Origin: Lysobacter antibioticus
Lineage (GTDB): Bacteria; Pseudomonadota; Gammaproteobacteria; Xanthomonadales; Xanthomonadaceae
Assembly: GCF_000731095.1 (NCBI RefSeq)
Contig: NZ_JMTZ01000010.1
Span: 62,001 to 126,000, forward strand
Length of the DNA: 64,000 nt
Reading direction: 5' to 3'
Both the position numbers and the translations under genes were made by a program. This document shows positions 35,412 to 43,657 of the stretch, in pieces (position 1 is the stretch's first letter; each line of letters opens with the position of its first letter). Under the pieces are notes generated by a model, which ran no database searches, had not been told where the DNA came from, and saw only the letters and a program-made list of their open reading frames with translations.

Positions 35412-35467
35412 CCCGATTCCCGATTCCCGATTCCCGATTCCCGATTCCCGATTCCCGATTCCCGATT
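35412..35467 (+). repeat. Heptamer array, 8 perfect CCCGATT copies
   Basis: Eight uninterrupted CCCGATT units end 2 bp before the xth stop codon (35469-35471). Inverted degenerate GGGAATC units lie at about 35325-35353, on the other side of an ~55-bp spacer. It is probably slippage-prone. Confidence 0.93.
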
Positions 35468-35468
35468 C

Positions 35469-36236
35469 TCAAGCCAACTCCACCCAAGCCGGCGCGTGAT
35501 CGCTCGGGCGGTCCCAGGTGCGCGGTTCGCGGTCGATGCCGGCAGCGACGCAGCGGGCGCGCAGCGAGTCGGAGATCAGGGTCAGGTCGATGCGCAGACC
35601 GAGGTTGCGGCGGAAGCCGGCCTGGCGGTAATCCCACCACGAGAACTGGCCTTCTTCCTGGTTGTGCAGGCGGTAGGCGTCGTGCAGGCCGAGCGCTTGC
35701 AGGCGTTGCAATGCTTCGCGTTCGGCGGTCGAGGTCAGGATGTGGTGCTCGTTCCACACCGCCGGGTCGTGGGTGTCGCGCGCTTCCGGTGCGATGTTGA
35801 AATCGCCGAGCACGATCAGGTCCGGATAGCGGGCGAGTTCGTTCTGCAGCCAGGCGTGCACGGCGTCGAGCCAGCGCAGCTTGTAGGCGTATTTGTCGGT
35901 GCCGACGTCCTGGCCGTTGACCACGTACAGATTGACGATGCGCAGGCCGGCGACGGTGGCGGCGATGACGCGCTTTTGCTCGTCGTCGAAACCGGGGATG
36001 CCGATCTGCACGTCGCTGGCGCTTTCGCGCGAGAGGATGGCGACGCCGTTGTAGGTCTTCTGCCCGGCGAACACGCTGCGGTAGCCGGCGCCGACCAGCG
36101 CGGTGTCCGGGAAGCGCGTGTCCTCGAGCTTGGTTTCCTGCAGCGCGACGATGTCGGGAGCGAACGTGCCGAGCCACTGTTCCAGATGCGGCAGGCGCAC
36201 GTTGAGCGAGTTGACGTTCCAGCTGACGATTTTCAT
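35469..36236 (-). CDS. xth: Exodeoxyribonuclease III
   Basis: The product is 255 residues from ATG 36236; the frame runs upstream into the next gene without support. AP-endonuclease family motifs: 'KIVSWNVNSLNVRLPHLEQW', 'DIVALQETKLED' (metal-binding Glu), 'NLYVVNGQDVGTDKYAYKLR', 'LIVLGDFNIAPEARD' (Asp/Asn) and 'RPSDHAPAWVEL' (catalytic Asp-His). It is a base-excision-repair nuclease with AP-endonuclease and 3'-5' exonuclease activity. The next gene upstream on the same strand (stop at 36253) is 16 bp away. Confidence 0.96.
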   Translation of the reverse strand: MKIVSWNVNSLNVRLPHLEQWLGTFAPDIVALQETKLEDTRFPDTALVGAGYRSVFAGQKTYNGVAILSRESASDVQIGIPGFDDEQKRVIAATVAGLRIVNLYVVNGQDVGTDKYAYKLRWLDAVHAWLQNELARYPDLIVLGDFNIAPEARDTHDPAVWNEHHILTSTAEREALQRLQALGLHDAYRLHNQEEGQFSWWDYRQAGFRRNLGLRIDLTLISDSLRARCVAAGIDREPRTWDRPSDHAPAWVELA

Positions 36237-36252
36237 GGCGGCAAGTGTAGCC

Positions 36253-37581
36253 TCAGCGCCGCTCGCTGTCGGCCTCGGCGGTCTCGTTGGTGCCGGCGCG
36301 GCGGTCGTTCGCGCTCCCGCCGTCGGCAGTCTTTCCCGGTTGGGCCGAACCGTCGGGCGGGCACAGGGCGTGGTGGATGCGCGCGGCCGCGGCGATGCGT
36401 GCGGCCGAGTCCGCGCCCGTCGGCCGGCGTTCGGATTCGCTGAGTTCGTAGACCGCGCAGGGTTTGCGCGCGTGCTCGGAGCGGCGCGGGTCGGCGCCGG
36501 CCTTGCGCAGGGCTTCGACGAGTTCGGCCGGCACCGCCGGGTCCGGGCCGCGGTCGAGCAGTTCGGACAATTCATAGCTCAGGTGCGACAGCGCATCCGC
36601 GCCCTCGCTCTGTCCCGCGCTCAACATCGCCGCGAACTCAGGGTCGGCGGCGATCAGTTCCTGCAGCATCGGTTTGGAGCGCACCGCGCGCAGGGCGAGG
36701 TTGCGCTGTTCCTCGCTGAAGCCGAATCCGGCCTGCAGCCATGCGCGCAGGCCGGCGTCGTGCCAGCGCTTCAGTACGGTATCGGCGGGGTCGCGCGCGG
36801 CGCTGCACGTGCCGGTGTCGCCGCGGTAGTCGGACGCGAGCAGAGGGGTGCGCGCCGCATCGGGTTGCTCCAGGGTGCGCCGCCACAGGCCGGCCCAGGT
36901 CGGGAACAGCGCGGGCTCGTCGCGTTCGCTCAGGTAATGCAGTAAGACCAGCAGCGCCGCCTGTTTCTCCTGGCGCGGCCAGGCGCCGTCGACGACGGCC
37001 GCGGCGGCTTCGAGCAGGTCGGCGCTCGGCAAGGCCTCGCCATAGGCGTGATCGTCGAACCACAGCCACTGTTCGAAGGTGTAGGTGGCGCCGCCGCCTA
37101 GCGCACACAGCGCTTTCGGCGCGCTGAAGCCGTCGGGCAAGGCGGGCAGCGCTTTGCGGATGCGGGCGTGGTCGTGGCTGCGCACGGTCGCGACGAATTC
37201 GGCATAGCGCGCCTTCTTGTCCTCGAAGGCCTGGGTCCGGCGGGCATGGATCAGGTGCAGGCTGAGTGGCAGTGCGAGCACCGCGACGACCGCGCCGATC
37301 GTCACCCCGAGCAGGGCCTGGCCGATGCGTCGGCTCAGGCCGCCCCAGATCAACACCGGCAGGGGCACCAACAGGGCGACGACTGCACCGGTCAGGACGG
37401 CGTCGGAGTAATCCCAAAAATCGGCGGCTTCGGTGCCGCGGGTCAGCACTACCCAGACCAGCCAGGCGAAGGCGGCCAGCGGAAAGGCCGCCAGCGCGAC
37501 CCAGAACACCGCGCGGCTGCGGCGGGGCGCCGGCGATGAGGGCGGCAGGTCGTTCGGTGCGGGAGGTACTGAGCCGGCCAT
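36253..37581 (-). CDS. Membrane protein of unknown function
   Basis: The product is 442 residues. After a Pro-rich, cytoplasm-like N-terminus come three membrane helices: 'VFWVALAAFPLAAFAWLVWV', 'AVLTGAVVALLVPLPVLIWG' and 'LLGVTIGAVVAVLALPLSLH'. A long soluble, helix-rich domain follows (about 130-380, with conserved-looking 'CALGGGATYTFEQWLWFDD'), then a disordered Gly/Asp/Ser tail. No known domain was recognised. It lies just upstream of xth on the same strand and may be co-transcribed with it. Confidence 0.72.
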   Translation of the reverse strand: MAGSVPPAPNDLPPSSPAPRRSRAVFWVALAAFPLAAFAWLVWVVLTRGTEAADFWDYSDAVLTGAVVALLVPLPVLIWGGLSRRIGQALLGVTIGAVVAVLALPLSLHLIHARRTQAFEDKKARYAEFVATVRSHDHARIRKALPALPDGFSAPKALCALGGGATYTFEQWLWFDDHAYGEALPSADLLEAAAAVVDGAWPRQEKQAALLVLLHYLSERDEPALFPTWAGLWRRTLEQPDAARTPLLASDYRGDTGTCSAARDPADTVLKRWHDAGLRAWLQAGFGFSEEQRNLALRAVRSKPMLQELIAADPEFAAMLSAGQSEGADALSHLSYELSELLDRGPDPAVPAELVEALRKAGADPRRSEHARKPCAVYELSESERRPTGADSAARIAAAARIHHALCPPDGSAQPGKTADGGSANDRRAGTNETAEADSERR

Positions 37582-37628
37582 GGCATGCGATCCGTGGTGG
37601 GCTCCGACCCGGCATGGGTCGGAGCGAG

Positions 37629-37828
37629 GCCGGCTATTTCGCCAGCCAGCGGATCATCGCATCGATCTTACCGCGGTACGGCGGCTTGAGCAGGTCGCTC
37701 CCGGCGAGGCGGCGCTGGTGGAACACCGGCAACAGCTTGCTGAAGGTGTCGAAGCCGATGCGGCCGTGGATGGCGCCGATGCCGCTCGGGCCGATGCCGC
37801 CGAACGGCAGGTCGGGGTCGTCGCGCAT
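37629..37828 (-). pseudogene. Stranded 3' fragment of the aldehyde dehydrogenase gene
   Basis: Residues from 'DLPFGGIGPSGIGAIHGRIG' to 'KIDAMIRWLAK' stop are nearly identical to the C-terminal ~60 residues of the intact aldehyde dehydrogenase at 41399-42826. At DNA level 37629-37814 matches 41394-41579 over 186 bp with about four mismatches. Homology ends abruptly at GGCAGGTCG. The catalytic domain is missing, so this copy is non-functional. It marks the left edge of the GH16 cassette. Confidence 0.9.
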
Positions 37829-37994
37829 ATCGCCAACGCTTCCAGCGTCGAACGCCGCGTCGAGCAGGCCAAGGCGGATCCGTTGTTGGCTGCAAGCCTA
37901 TTCTCAGGCCACGCCTCCCCCCCCCCGAAGCGCCAGGATCGGCAAATGAGCGGGCGGTCACGTCAACGCCGTGTGAAATCGATTACATTCATTT

Positions 37995-38030
37995 ATGTAA
38001 ACGGTTACATGATTTTGTAACCGTTTACAT
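37995..38030 (+). promoter_or_regulatory. Paired LacI-family operators
   Basis: ATGTAAACGGTTACAT (37995-38010) and its reverse-complement form TGTAACCGTTTACAT (38016-38030) both fit the LacI/CcpA-type consensus TGTAANCGNTNNCA. Their centres are about 20 bp apart, two helical turns. They lie 36 bp before the start of the predicted beta-propeller gene, so sugar-responsive repression by a LacI-type regulator encoded elsewhere is inferred. Confidence 0.75.
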
Positions 38031-38065
38031 CATTCAAACATCACTCAGAAGGACACGAGCTGAAA

Positions 38066-39766
38066 ATGAAATTGAATTCGCTAATCGCAGCTATGAGCGT
38101 CGCCGGAATCGCTCCGGTCATGGCGTGGGCCTCCTTCGGCGCCGTCGCCGAAACCCCGGCCGCAGACGGACAAGCGATCAGTCGCGCTATCGAGCCGGCC
38201 GCGGCTGCCATGCTCGCCGATACGCAGTCGCCCAAGGTCCGCATCAGCGGCGGCGCATGGGTCGTCGCCGGCCAGAGTCACTCGCTGACCGGCTGGGTCA
38301 GCGACGATGTCGCGGTGTCCAAGGTGGTGTGGCACAACACCCGCACCGGGCTGATCGGCACCGCCACGCTCAGCGGCGCCGGCACGGTCGCGTCGTGGAC
38401 GATCGGCAAGATTCCGGTGGTCGCCGGCGCCAACCTGATCTACGTGGCGGCATTCGACGCGGCCGGCAACAAGACCCGCATAGAAACCACGATCACCGCC
38501 AACGCCACCACCTCCGACGGCACCGTCGGTCCCTGCGCCGGGTTCTATCCGGCCGGCTTCCAGTTGGCGCAAGGCAAGCTCGTGCAACCCTGGGCGACCA
38601 CACCCCAGCCGCAGCGCGGCATCGCCACCCGCGGCTACAACTACGGCACCTGCCAGATGCGGCTGACCGACCGCGCGGCCGACGGACTGCCCGGCTATGC
38701 GCGCAACGATTACTCGCGCAAGCAACCGTTCAACGCCGACGACAGCGCGCAGCTGATCGCCGCCGGCGACGGTTCCTGGCACTTGTACGAGCCTGCGACC
38801 GGCCGCTACATCCGGTCGCTGTCCTACCTGCCCGGCGGCGACGGGCTGGCGGGCGACGCCGAGCCGCAGTGGGACCCGCTCAACCGCGACCTGCTGTACT
38901 ACATGAACTCCGAAGGCGTCGGCATGTTGCTGCGCAAGATCGACGTGAAGACCGGCGTGCGCTCGGTGCAGGCGAACTTCGCCGCTCGCCTGAAGGCGCG
39001 TTGGCCGGCCGCGGCTTCGGCATCGACGGCCGCCGAAGGCTCGCCGTCGGCCGACGGCCGGTACTGGTGCTTGATGGTGAAGAACAGCGCCGGCTCGCGC
39101 CTGGGCATCTTCACCTGGGACAAGACCGAAGACCGCATCCTCGGCATGGCCGATCACACCGGGCACATCGACAACGTCAGCATGAGCCCGAGCGGGAATT
39201 ACTGCGTGGTCAACGTGCCTTACGTCGGGACTACGGTATGGCCACGCGACCTGAGCAGCTCGCGGCAGATCACCAACGACGGACAGCACTCCGACATGGC
39301 GATCGACAAGAACGGCGACGACGTCTACGTCAGCAACTACCTGCGTATCAGCGATCCGGTGCTGAAGGACGGAGACGTCTACATGTACAACCTGCGCACC
39401 GGGCAGAAGACGACGCTGTTCTCCTCGTACTTGAACGGCACCACCACGGCCATGCACTTTTCCGGCCGTGCCTTCGCCAAGCCGGGCTGGGTGGTGATGG
39501 GTACGCAGGCCGAAGGCTGCGCCCGCACCAGCTGCAGTCAGCAGTGGGCGCATCGCAAGATCATGGTGGTGGAACTGGCGGCCAATCCCCGGATTTACAA
39601 CATCGCCGACACCCGGGTGAGTTACGTCGACTACGACAGCGCACCCGTGCCGGCGGTGAACCGCTCGCTGACCAAGATCGCGTGGAACTCCAACTGGGGA
39701 CGGTCGGCCGCCTCCACGGAAACCTATAACGTGCAGATTCCCAGCTACGCCATTCCAGAAAGATGA
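38066..39766 (+). CDS. Secreted protein with Ig-like and predicted beta-propeller domains
   Basis: The product is 566 residues. Signal peptide-like start ('LIAAMSVAGIAPVMAWASFG'). Residues about 55-150 look like an Ig/Bacteroidetes-type beta-sandwich ('VAVSKVVWHNTRTGLIGTAT', 'NLIYVAAFDAAGNKT'). From about 160 on come repeated beta-blades: 'SWHLYEPATGRYIRSLSYLP', 'GHIDNVSMSPSGNYCVVN', 'QHSDMAIDKNGDDVYVSNY', 'YMYNLRTGQKTTLFSSYL'. His and Asp residues recur at blade tips, as in polysaccharide lyases with propeller folds (oligogalacturonate-lyase-like), but I cannot assign a family. Paired LacI-type operators upstream and a GH16 gene downstream suggest a role in glycan use. Confidence 0.75.
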   Translation: MKLNSLIAAMSVAGIAPVMAWASFGAVAETPAADGQAISRAIEPAAAAMLADTQSPKVRISGGAWVVAGQSHSLTGWVSDDVAVSKVVWHNTRTGLIGTATLSGAGTVASWTIGKIPVVAGANLIYVAAFDAAGNKTRIETTITANATTSDGTVGPCAGFYPAGFQLAQGKLVQPWATTPQPQRGIATRGYNYGTCQMRLTDRAADGLPGYARNDYSRKQPFNADDSAQLIAAGDGSWHLYEPATGRYIRSLSYLPGGDGLAGDAEPQWDPLNRDLLYYMNSEGVGMLLRKIDVKTGVRSVQANFAARLKARWPAAASASTAAEGSPSADGRYWCLMVKNSAGSRLGIFTWDKTEDRILGMADHTGHIDNVSMSPSGNYCVVNVPYVGTTVWPRDLSSSRQITNDGQHSDMAIDKNGDDVYVSNYLRISDPVLKDGDVYMYNLRTGQKTTLFSSYLNGTTTAMHFSGRAFAKPGWVVMGTQAEGCARTSCSQQWAHRKIMVVELAANPRIYNIADTRVSYVDYDSAPVPAVNRSLTKIAWNSNWGRSAASTETYNVQIPSYAIPER

Positions 39767-40011
39767 AGCAGCGCTTCGGTCGCCGCGGTCTACGCGCACG
39801 ACGCGGCTGACGCGGGCCATTGATCCATACGGCCGAAACGGAACCAAGGCGCCTGACGATCGCACTCGCAGGCCCAGGGCCGCGGCCAACGCGGCCGAGT
39901 CCGGCTCCATCGAAAGGCCCGGCTGCAACGGGCCTTTCGATCCGGTCCCGTCCTGCGTCGTGTCGAGGCGCGATGGGTTCAGCCGGGCGCATTTACGTCA
40001 AGGAGATCACG

Positions 40012-40938
40012 ATGAAATTACGCAAGCATTCGCAGTGGGTGCGGCTGATCGCCGCAACGATGGTCCTCGCATTGCCGGCGCTGGAGTCGGTGCACGCAGC
40101 CGAGCTGCGTCAACCGATCGCGAGCAGCGTCGGCAGCTATGTTCCGGCCGGATACTCGGTGGTATTCAATGATGAATTCAACGACACTCAGTTGAATCGG
40201 GAAAAGTGGGCGACCCGTTACATCTACGCCAACGGTACGCTCGACCGGCTGACCAGCGAGGCCCAGGTCTATCGGGACAATGCGAACCACCTGATGTACG
40301 ACGGGATGCTGAGCCTCACCGCGCGCCGAGTCGGTGCCGGCTATGAATCGGGCATGATCCGGTCGCGTTGGGAATTCAAGCCCTCTTCGAGCACCAGCTA
40401 TTACCTGGAAGCTCGGGTGCGCATGCCGGACGGAAAAGGCGTATTCCCGGCGTTCTGGTTGAACTCGGGTTACTCGCCGACCGGCAAGCTGTATTGGGGG
40501 CCGGAGATCGACATCTTCGAGTTCGTCGTCGACGGTGTCGAAGAGAACCCGTCGTCGCGGCCGAAGAACATGGTGCACAGCGGCGCCGTCACCCATGCCG
40601 GGCGGATTCCGAGCGCGCTCACCTACGCCCATCCGAATTACCAGCGTGCATGGAATCTGTTTTGGGCCCCGTCCGACCTGACCGCGGATTTCCACACCTA
40701 TGGCCTGCTGTGGACGGAGACCGGCATTGCGTTCTACGTCGATGGTGTGCGGACCAACGCGCGCACTTACCAGTGGATCTACGACAACGACGGCAAGCCT
40801 GCGGGGCCGGCGCATATCCTGCTGAATCTGGCCATCGGAGGCGATTGGGCCGGCCGCCACGGCATCGACGACAATGCGTTCCCGCAAGCGCTGGATATCG
40901 ACTGGGTGCGTGTGTACAGGAAGACGACGTTGCCCTGA
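40012..40938 (+). CDS. Secreted GH16 family glycoside hydrolase
   Basis: The product is 308 residues from ATG 40012 with AAGGAG 8 bp upstream; the frame is open 5' but unsupported. It has a signal peptide ('LIAATMVLALPALESVHAAE'). The GH16 jelly-roll has the active-site ExDxxE in 'GPEIDIFEFV', with nucleophile Glu165, Asp167 and acid/base Glu170. Aromatic subsite residues ('SRWEFKPSSSTSYYLEAR', 'FPAFWLNSGY') and the closing strand 'LDIDWVRVYRK' are also family-typical. It likely cleaves a beta-1,3/1,4-glucan, agarose-like or other beta-galactan polymer outside the cell; the missing extra Met in the motif points away from classical laminarinases of the ExDxxxE type. Confidence 0.92.
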   Translation: MKLRKHSQWVRLIAATMVLALPALESVHAAELRQPIASSVGSYVPAGYSVVFNDEFNDTQLNREKWATRYIYANGTLDRLTSEAQVYRDNANHLMYDGMLSLTARRVGAGYESGMIRSRWEFKPSSSTSYYLEARVRMPDGKGVFPAFWLNSGYSPTGKLYWGPEIDIFEFVVDGVEENPSSRPKNMVHSGAVTHAGRIPSALTYAHPNYQRAWNLFWAPSDLTADFHTYGLLWTETGIAFYVDGVRTNARTYQWIYDNDGKPAGPAHILLNLAIGGDWAGRHGIDDNAFPQALDIDWVRVYRKTTLP

Positions 40939-41393
40939 GCTGGAGTCGCTGCGCCGGACAGGGCGACCTTATCGTTGTGGGCAGATTTCCGCGCCCGCCT
41001 GATGGCGGCAGGTCGCCAGGGCCTGTTGATACGGACAAGCTGAGACATGGCGATGCTGTTGGCAGCCAGTTCTATCGCAAGCTTCCCAATCGGCGGCAGG
41101 CCGATCTCGACTTCGTATCCTTGGCGACAATTGGCTGTGTGGCATGCGGTCAGACGTAGCACATCGCCGCCGGACCAAAGTCGCGCGCAAAAGCCTGAAA
41201 ACCACCGAGACGCCAGGGGGCGACTAAGCTGTTCGCTGGATGCAACAGACGGTCGGAGCAAGGCAGAACGCAGAAACCGGCCGACGTCATTTTGTCGGCC
41301 AGTTTCCGCGCGCGCCTTTGGAAGCTAGCAAGCTCAGCGGTAACGCGAAGGCTTGCGATTCCTGTTGAGTCCGATCCGGCGCGGCCGGCGTGC
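40939..41393. other. Non-coding end of the GH16 cassette
   Basis: About 455 bp between the GH16 stop and the right-hand ALDH repeat. Several short frames exist, but none shows a domain. GC content appears lower than in the neighbouring housekeeping genes. No integrase fragment or insertion-sequence end was recognised. Confidence 0.5.
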
Positions 41394-41579
41394 GCCGGCT
41401 ATTTCGCCAGCCAGCGGATCATCGCATCGATCTTGCCGCGGTACGGCGGCTTAAGCAGGTCGCTGGCGGCGAGGCGGCGCTGGTGGAACACCGGCAACAG
41501 CTTGCTGAAGGTGTCGAAGCCGATGCGGCCGTGGATGGCGCCGATGCCGCTCGGGCCGATGCCGCCGAACGGCAGGTCG
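41394..41579. repeat. Right copy of the 186-bp direct repeat bounding the GH16 cassette
   Basis: This copy coincides with the 3' end of the intact aldehyde dehydrogenase gene and has the same orientation as 37629-37814. The two copies are 3,765 bp apart start to start. About four substitutions separate them. Confidence 0.9.
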
Positions 41580-42826
41580 TGGGCGCCGAAATGCAGCAGG
41601 GTGTCGTTGACGGTGACGCCGCCGGCCAGGGTCTGGGCGAGGATGCGCTCGATCTGGGCGCGGTCGTGGCCGAACGGGTACAGCGCCAGCGGCCGGTCGA
41701 GCGCGTTGATGCGGGCGATGGCTTCGTCGAGCGTGCGGTAGGACAGCACCGGCAGGATCGGCCCGAAAATCTCGTGCTGCATGACCTGGGCGTCGGCGCC
41801 GGGCTCGATCACCAGCGCCGGTGGGAAGATGCGTTCGGCCACGCGCTGTTCGCGCGGCACGCTGTCGGCGAAGGGCTCGACCACGTCCAGGCCGCGTGCG
41901 CGGGCGTCGTCGAGATAACCCGACAGGCGCTGGTACTGGCTGGCGTTGATGATGCGGGTGTAGTCCTGCGGCGCGACCAGGTCGCCGTAGCGTTCTTTCA
42001 ATTGCTTGAGCAGGGCCGCGACCAGTTCGTCGCGGCGTGCCGCGTCGACCAGCACGTAGTCGACGCCGATGCAGGTCTGGCCGGCGTTGAACCATTTGCC
42101 GCTGGCGATGCGCGCGGCGGCGCGTTCGATCGGGTAGTCGGCGCAGATCAGCGCCGGCGCCTTGCCGCCGAGTTCCAGGGTCACCGGGGTCAGGTTAGGC
42201 GCGGCCGCCGCCATGACCTTGCGCCCGACCGCGGTCGAGCCGGTGAACAGCAGATGGTCGAACGGCAGCGCCGAGAACGCCGCACCGATCTCGGGGCCGC
42301 CGAGCGCGACCGCGACGCGGTCCTCGGGGAATACCTCGGCCAGCAGGTCGCGCAGGAACTGGGCGGTGCGCGGGGTGTGTTCGGACGGCTTCAGATAGAC
42401 GTGGTTGCCGGCGGCGATGGCCGACACCAGCGGCACCAGGGCCAGGTTCACCGGGTAATTCCACGGCGAGAGGATGCCGACCACGCCGACCGGTTCGGGA
42501 CGGATCTCGGCGCGCGCCGGCCAGAAGCGCCAGCCGACCGCGGCCCGGCGCGGGCGCATCCAGCGGCTCAGATGGCTCAGGGCGTGATCGATTTCGGCCA
42601 GAGTGATCATCGCCTCCGAGAGCAGGTTCTCGTGGCTGGAGCGGTGGCCGAAATCGGCGCGGATCGCCGCGTCCATCGCCGCGCCGCGGGCGCGGAAGGC
42701 GTCGCGCAGCCGCAGCAGGTCGGCGCGGCGTTGCGCGTAGTCGGGCTTGCGCGCCTGCCAGGCGGTGCGCAGGCGCTCGCGGGTGGCGGCGAGTTCGGTC
42801 GGGGCGGTGTCGGCGATCGTATCCAT
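41399..42826 (-). CDS. Aldehyde dehydrogenase, coniferyl-aldehyde-dehydrogenase-like
   Basis: The product is 475 residues. ALDH motifs: 'GILSPWNYPVNLALVPLVSA', 'KPSEHTPRTAQFLRDLL', 'LLFTGSTAVGRKVM', 'VTLELGGKAP' (Glu base) and 'FNAGQTCIGVDY' (catalytic Cys). The C-terminal 'LPFGGIGPSGIGAIHGRIG' and short length place it in the class 3/coniferyl aldehyde group, which oxidises aromatic or fatty aldehydes with NAD. Its 3' end is duplicated at 37629. A GC-rich 208-bp gap separates its start from the divergent carbonic-anhydrase-like gene. Confidence 0.93.
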   Translation of the reverse strand: MDTIADTAPTELAATRERLRTAWQARKPDYAQRRADLLRLRDAFRARGAAMDAAIRADFGHRSSHENLLSEAMITLAEIDHALSHLSRWMRPRRAAVGWRFWPARAEIRPEPVGVVGILSPWNYPVNLALVPLVSAIAAGNHVYLKPSEHTPRTAQFLRDLLAEVFPEDRVAVALGGPEIGAAFSALPFDHLLFTGSTAVGRKVMAAAAPNLTPVTLELGGKAPALICADYPIERAAARIASGKWFNAGQTCIGVDYVLVDAARRDELVAALLKQLKERYGDLVAPQDYTRIINASQYQRLSGYLDDARARGLDVVEPFADSVPREQRVAERIFPPALVIEPGADAQVMQHEIFGPILPVLSYRTLDEAIARINALDRPLALYPFGHDRAQIERILAQTLAGGVTVNDTLLHFGAHDLPFGGIGPSGIGAIHGRIGFDTFSKLLPVFHQRRLAASDLLKPPYRGKIDAMIRWLAK

Positions 42827-43034
42827 ACGCCGCAGTCTAGTCGGGTTCGGGCGCTCAGCGTGCGGGCGGCAGGGGACAGCTGAGGGGGGCGAATCGGCCG
42901 AACACCGTCGCCCGGCATGCCGATCGCATCCGTTCGCCGTACCGCATGCGGCGGCTGCGTATCGTCGCTCGTCCAGCGGCGTTCGACATGCCCGCTTGCG
43001 CCTGGGGTCGCCCGCGAACGCCTACAATGCGCGC

Positions 43035-43577
43035 ATGAGCCTACGTCCCTATCTCGACAAATTTCCCGTCCTCGGCGAGCGCGTCTACGTCGACCCGGCC
43101 GCGACCGTGATCGGCGAGGTCGACCTCGGCGACGACGTCTCGATCTGGCCCGGCTGCGTGGTCCGCGGCGACGTCAATTCGATCTTGATCGGCGCACGCA
43201 CCAACGTTCAGGACGGCACCATCGTCCACGTCACCCACGAAGGCCCCTACACCCGTCCCGGCGGCCTGCCGACGGTCATCGCCAACGACGTCACCATCGG
43301 CCACGGCGCCATCGTCCATGCCTGCACGATCGACGAGTTCGCCCTGATCGGCATGGGCGCCAAGCTGCTCGACGGCGCGCGCGTGTCGCGCTACGGCTTC
43401 GTCGCCGCCGGCGCGGTGCTGTCGCCCGGCAAGATCGTCGGCGAAGGCGAGCTGTGGGTCGGCAATCCGGCCCGCCTCGCGCGCCGCCTCAGCGACCGCG
43501 AGATCGAACAGCTGCAATACAGCGCACAGCACTATGTGCGGCTCAAGGATCGCTACCTGGGCATGCTGTCGGGCTAG
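43035..43577 (+). CDS. Gamma-carbonic-anhydrase-like hexapeptide-repeat protein
   Basis: The product is 180 residues from ATG 43035. Left-handed beta-helix hexapeptide repeats run through about 15-150. Zinc-ligand histidines lie in 'TIVHVTHEG' and 'IGHGAIVHACTI'. 'VVRGDVNSILIGARTNVQDG' is the YrdA/CaiE/gamma-CA signature. Family members are trimeric; many YrdA-type proteins show little carbonic-anhydrase activity. It precedes the RDD-MoxR operon by 80 bp and could share its promoter. Confidence 0.92.
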   Translation: MSLRPYLDKFPVLGERVYVDPAATVIGEVDLGDDVSIWPGCVVRGDVNSILIGARTNVQDGTIVHVTHEGPYTRPGGLPTVIANDVTIGHGAIVHACTIDEFALIGMGAKLLDGARVSRYGFVAAGAVLSPGKIVGEGELWVGNPARLARRLSDREIEQLQYSAQHYVRLKDRYLGMLSG

Positions 43578-43657
43578 TCACGGCCGGGCTAGTCAGGGCC
43601 GATGGCCGCGTTTACAGTCGCGGCAGGGGAAAGCAGGACTCAGGGAGTCAGGGCTAC

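Noticed and set aside
35412-35467. Possible CRISPR or protein-repeat region
   Set aside because: Uninterrupted 7-bp units with no spacers, located outside coding sequence.
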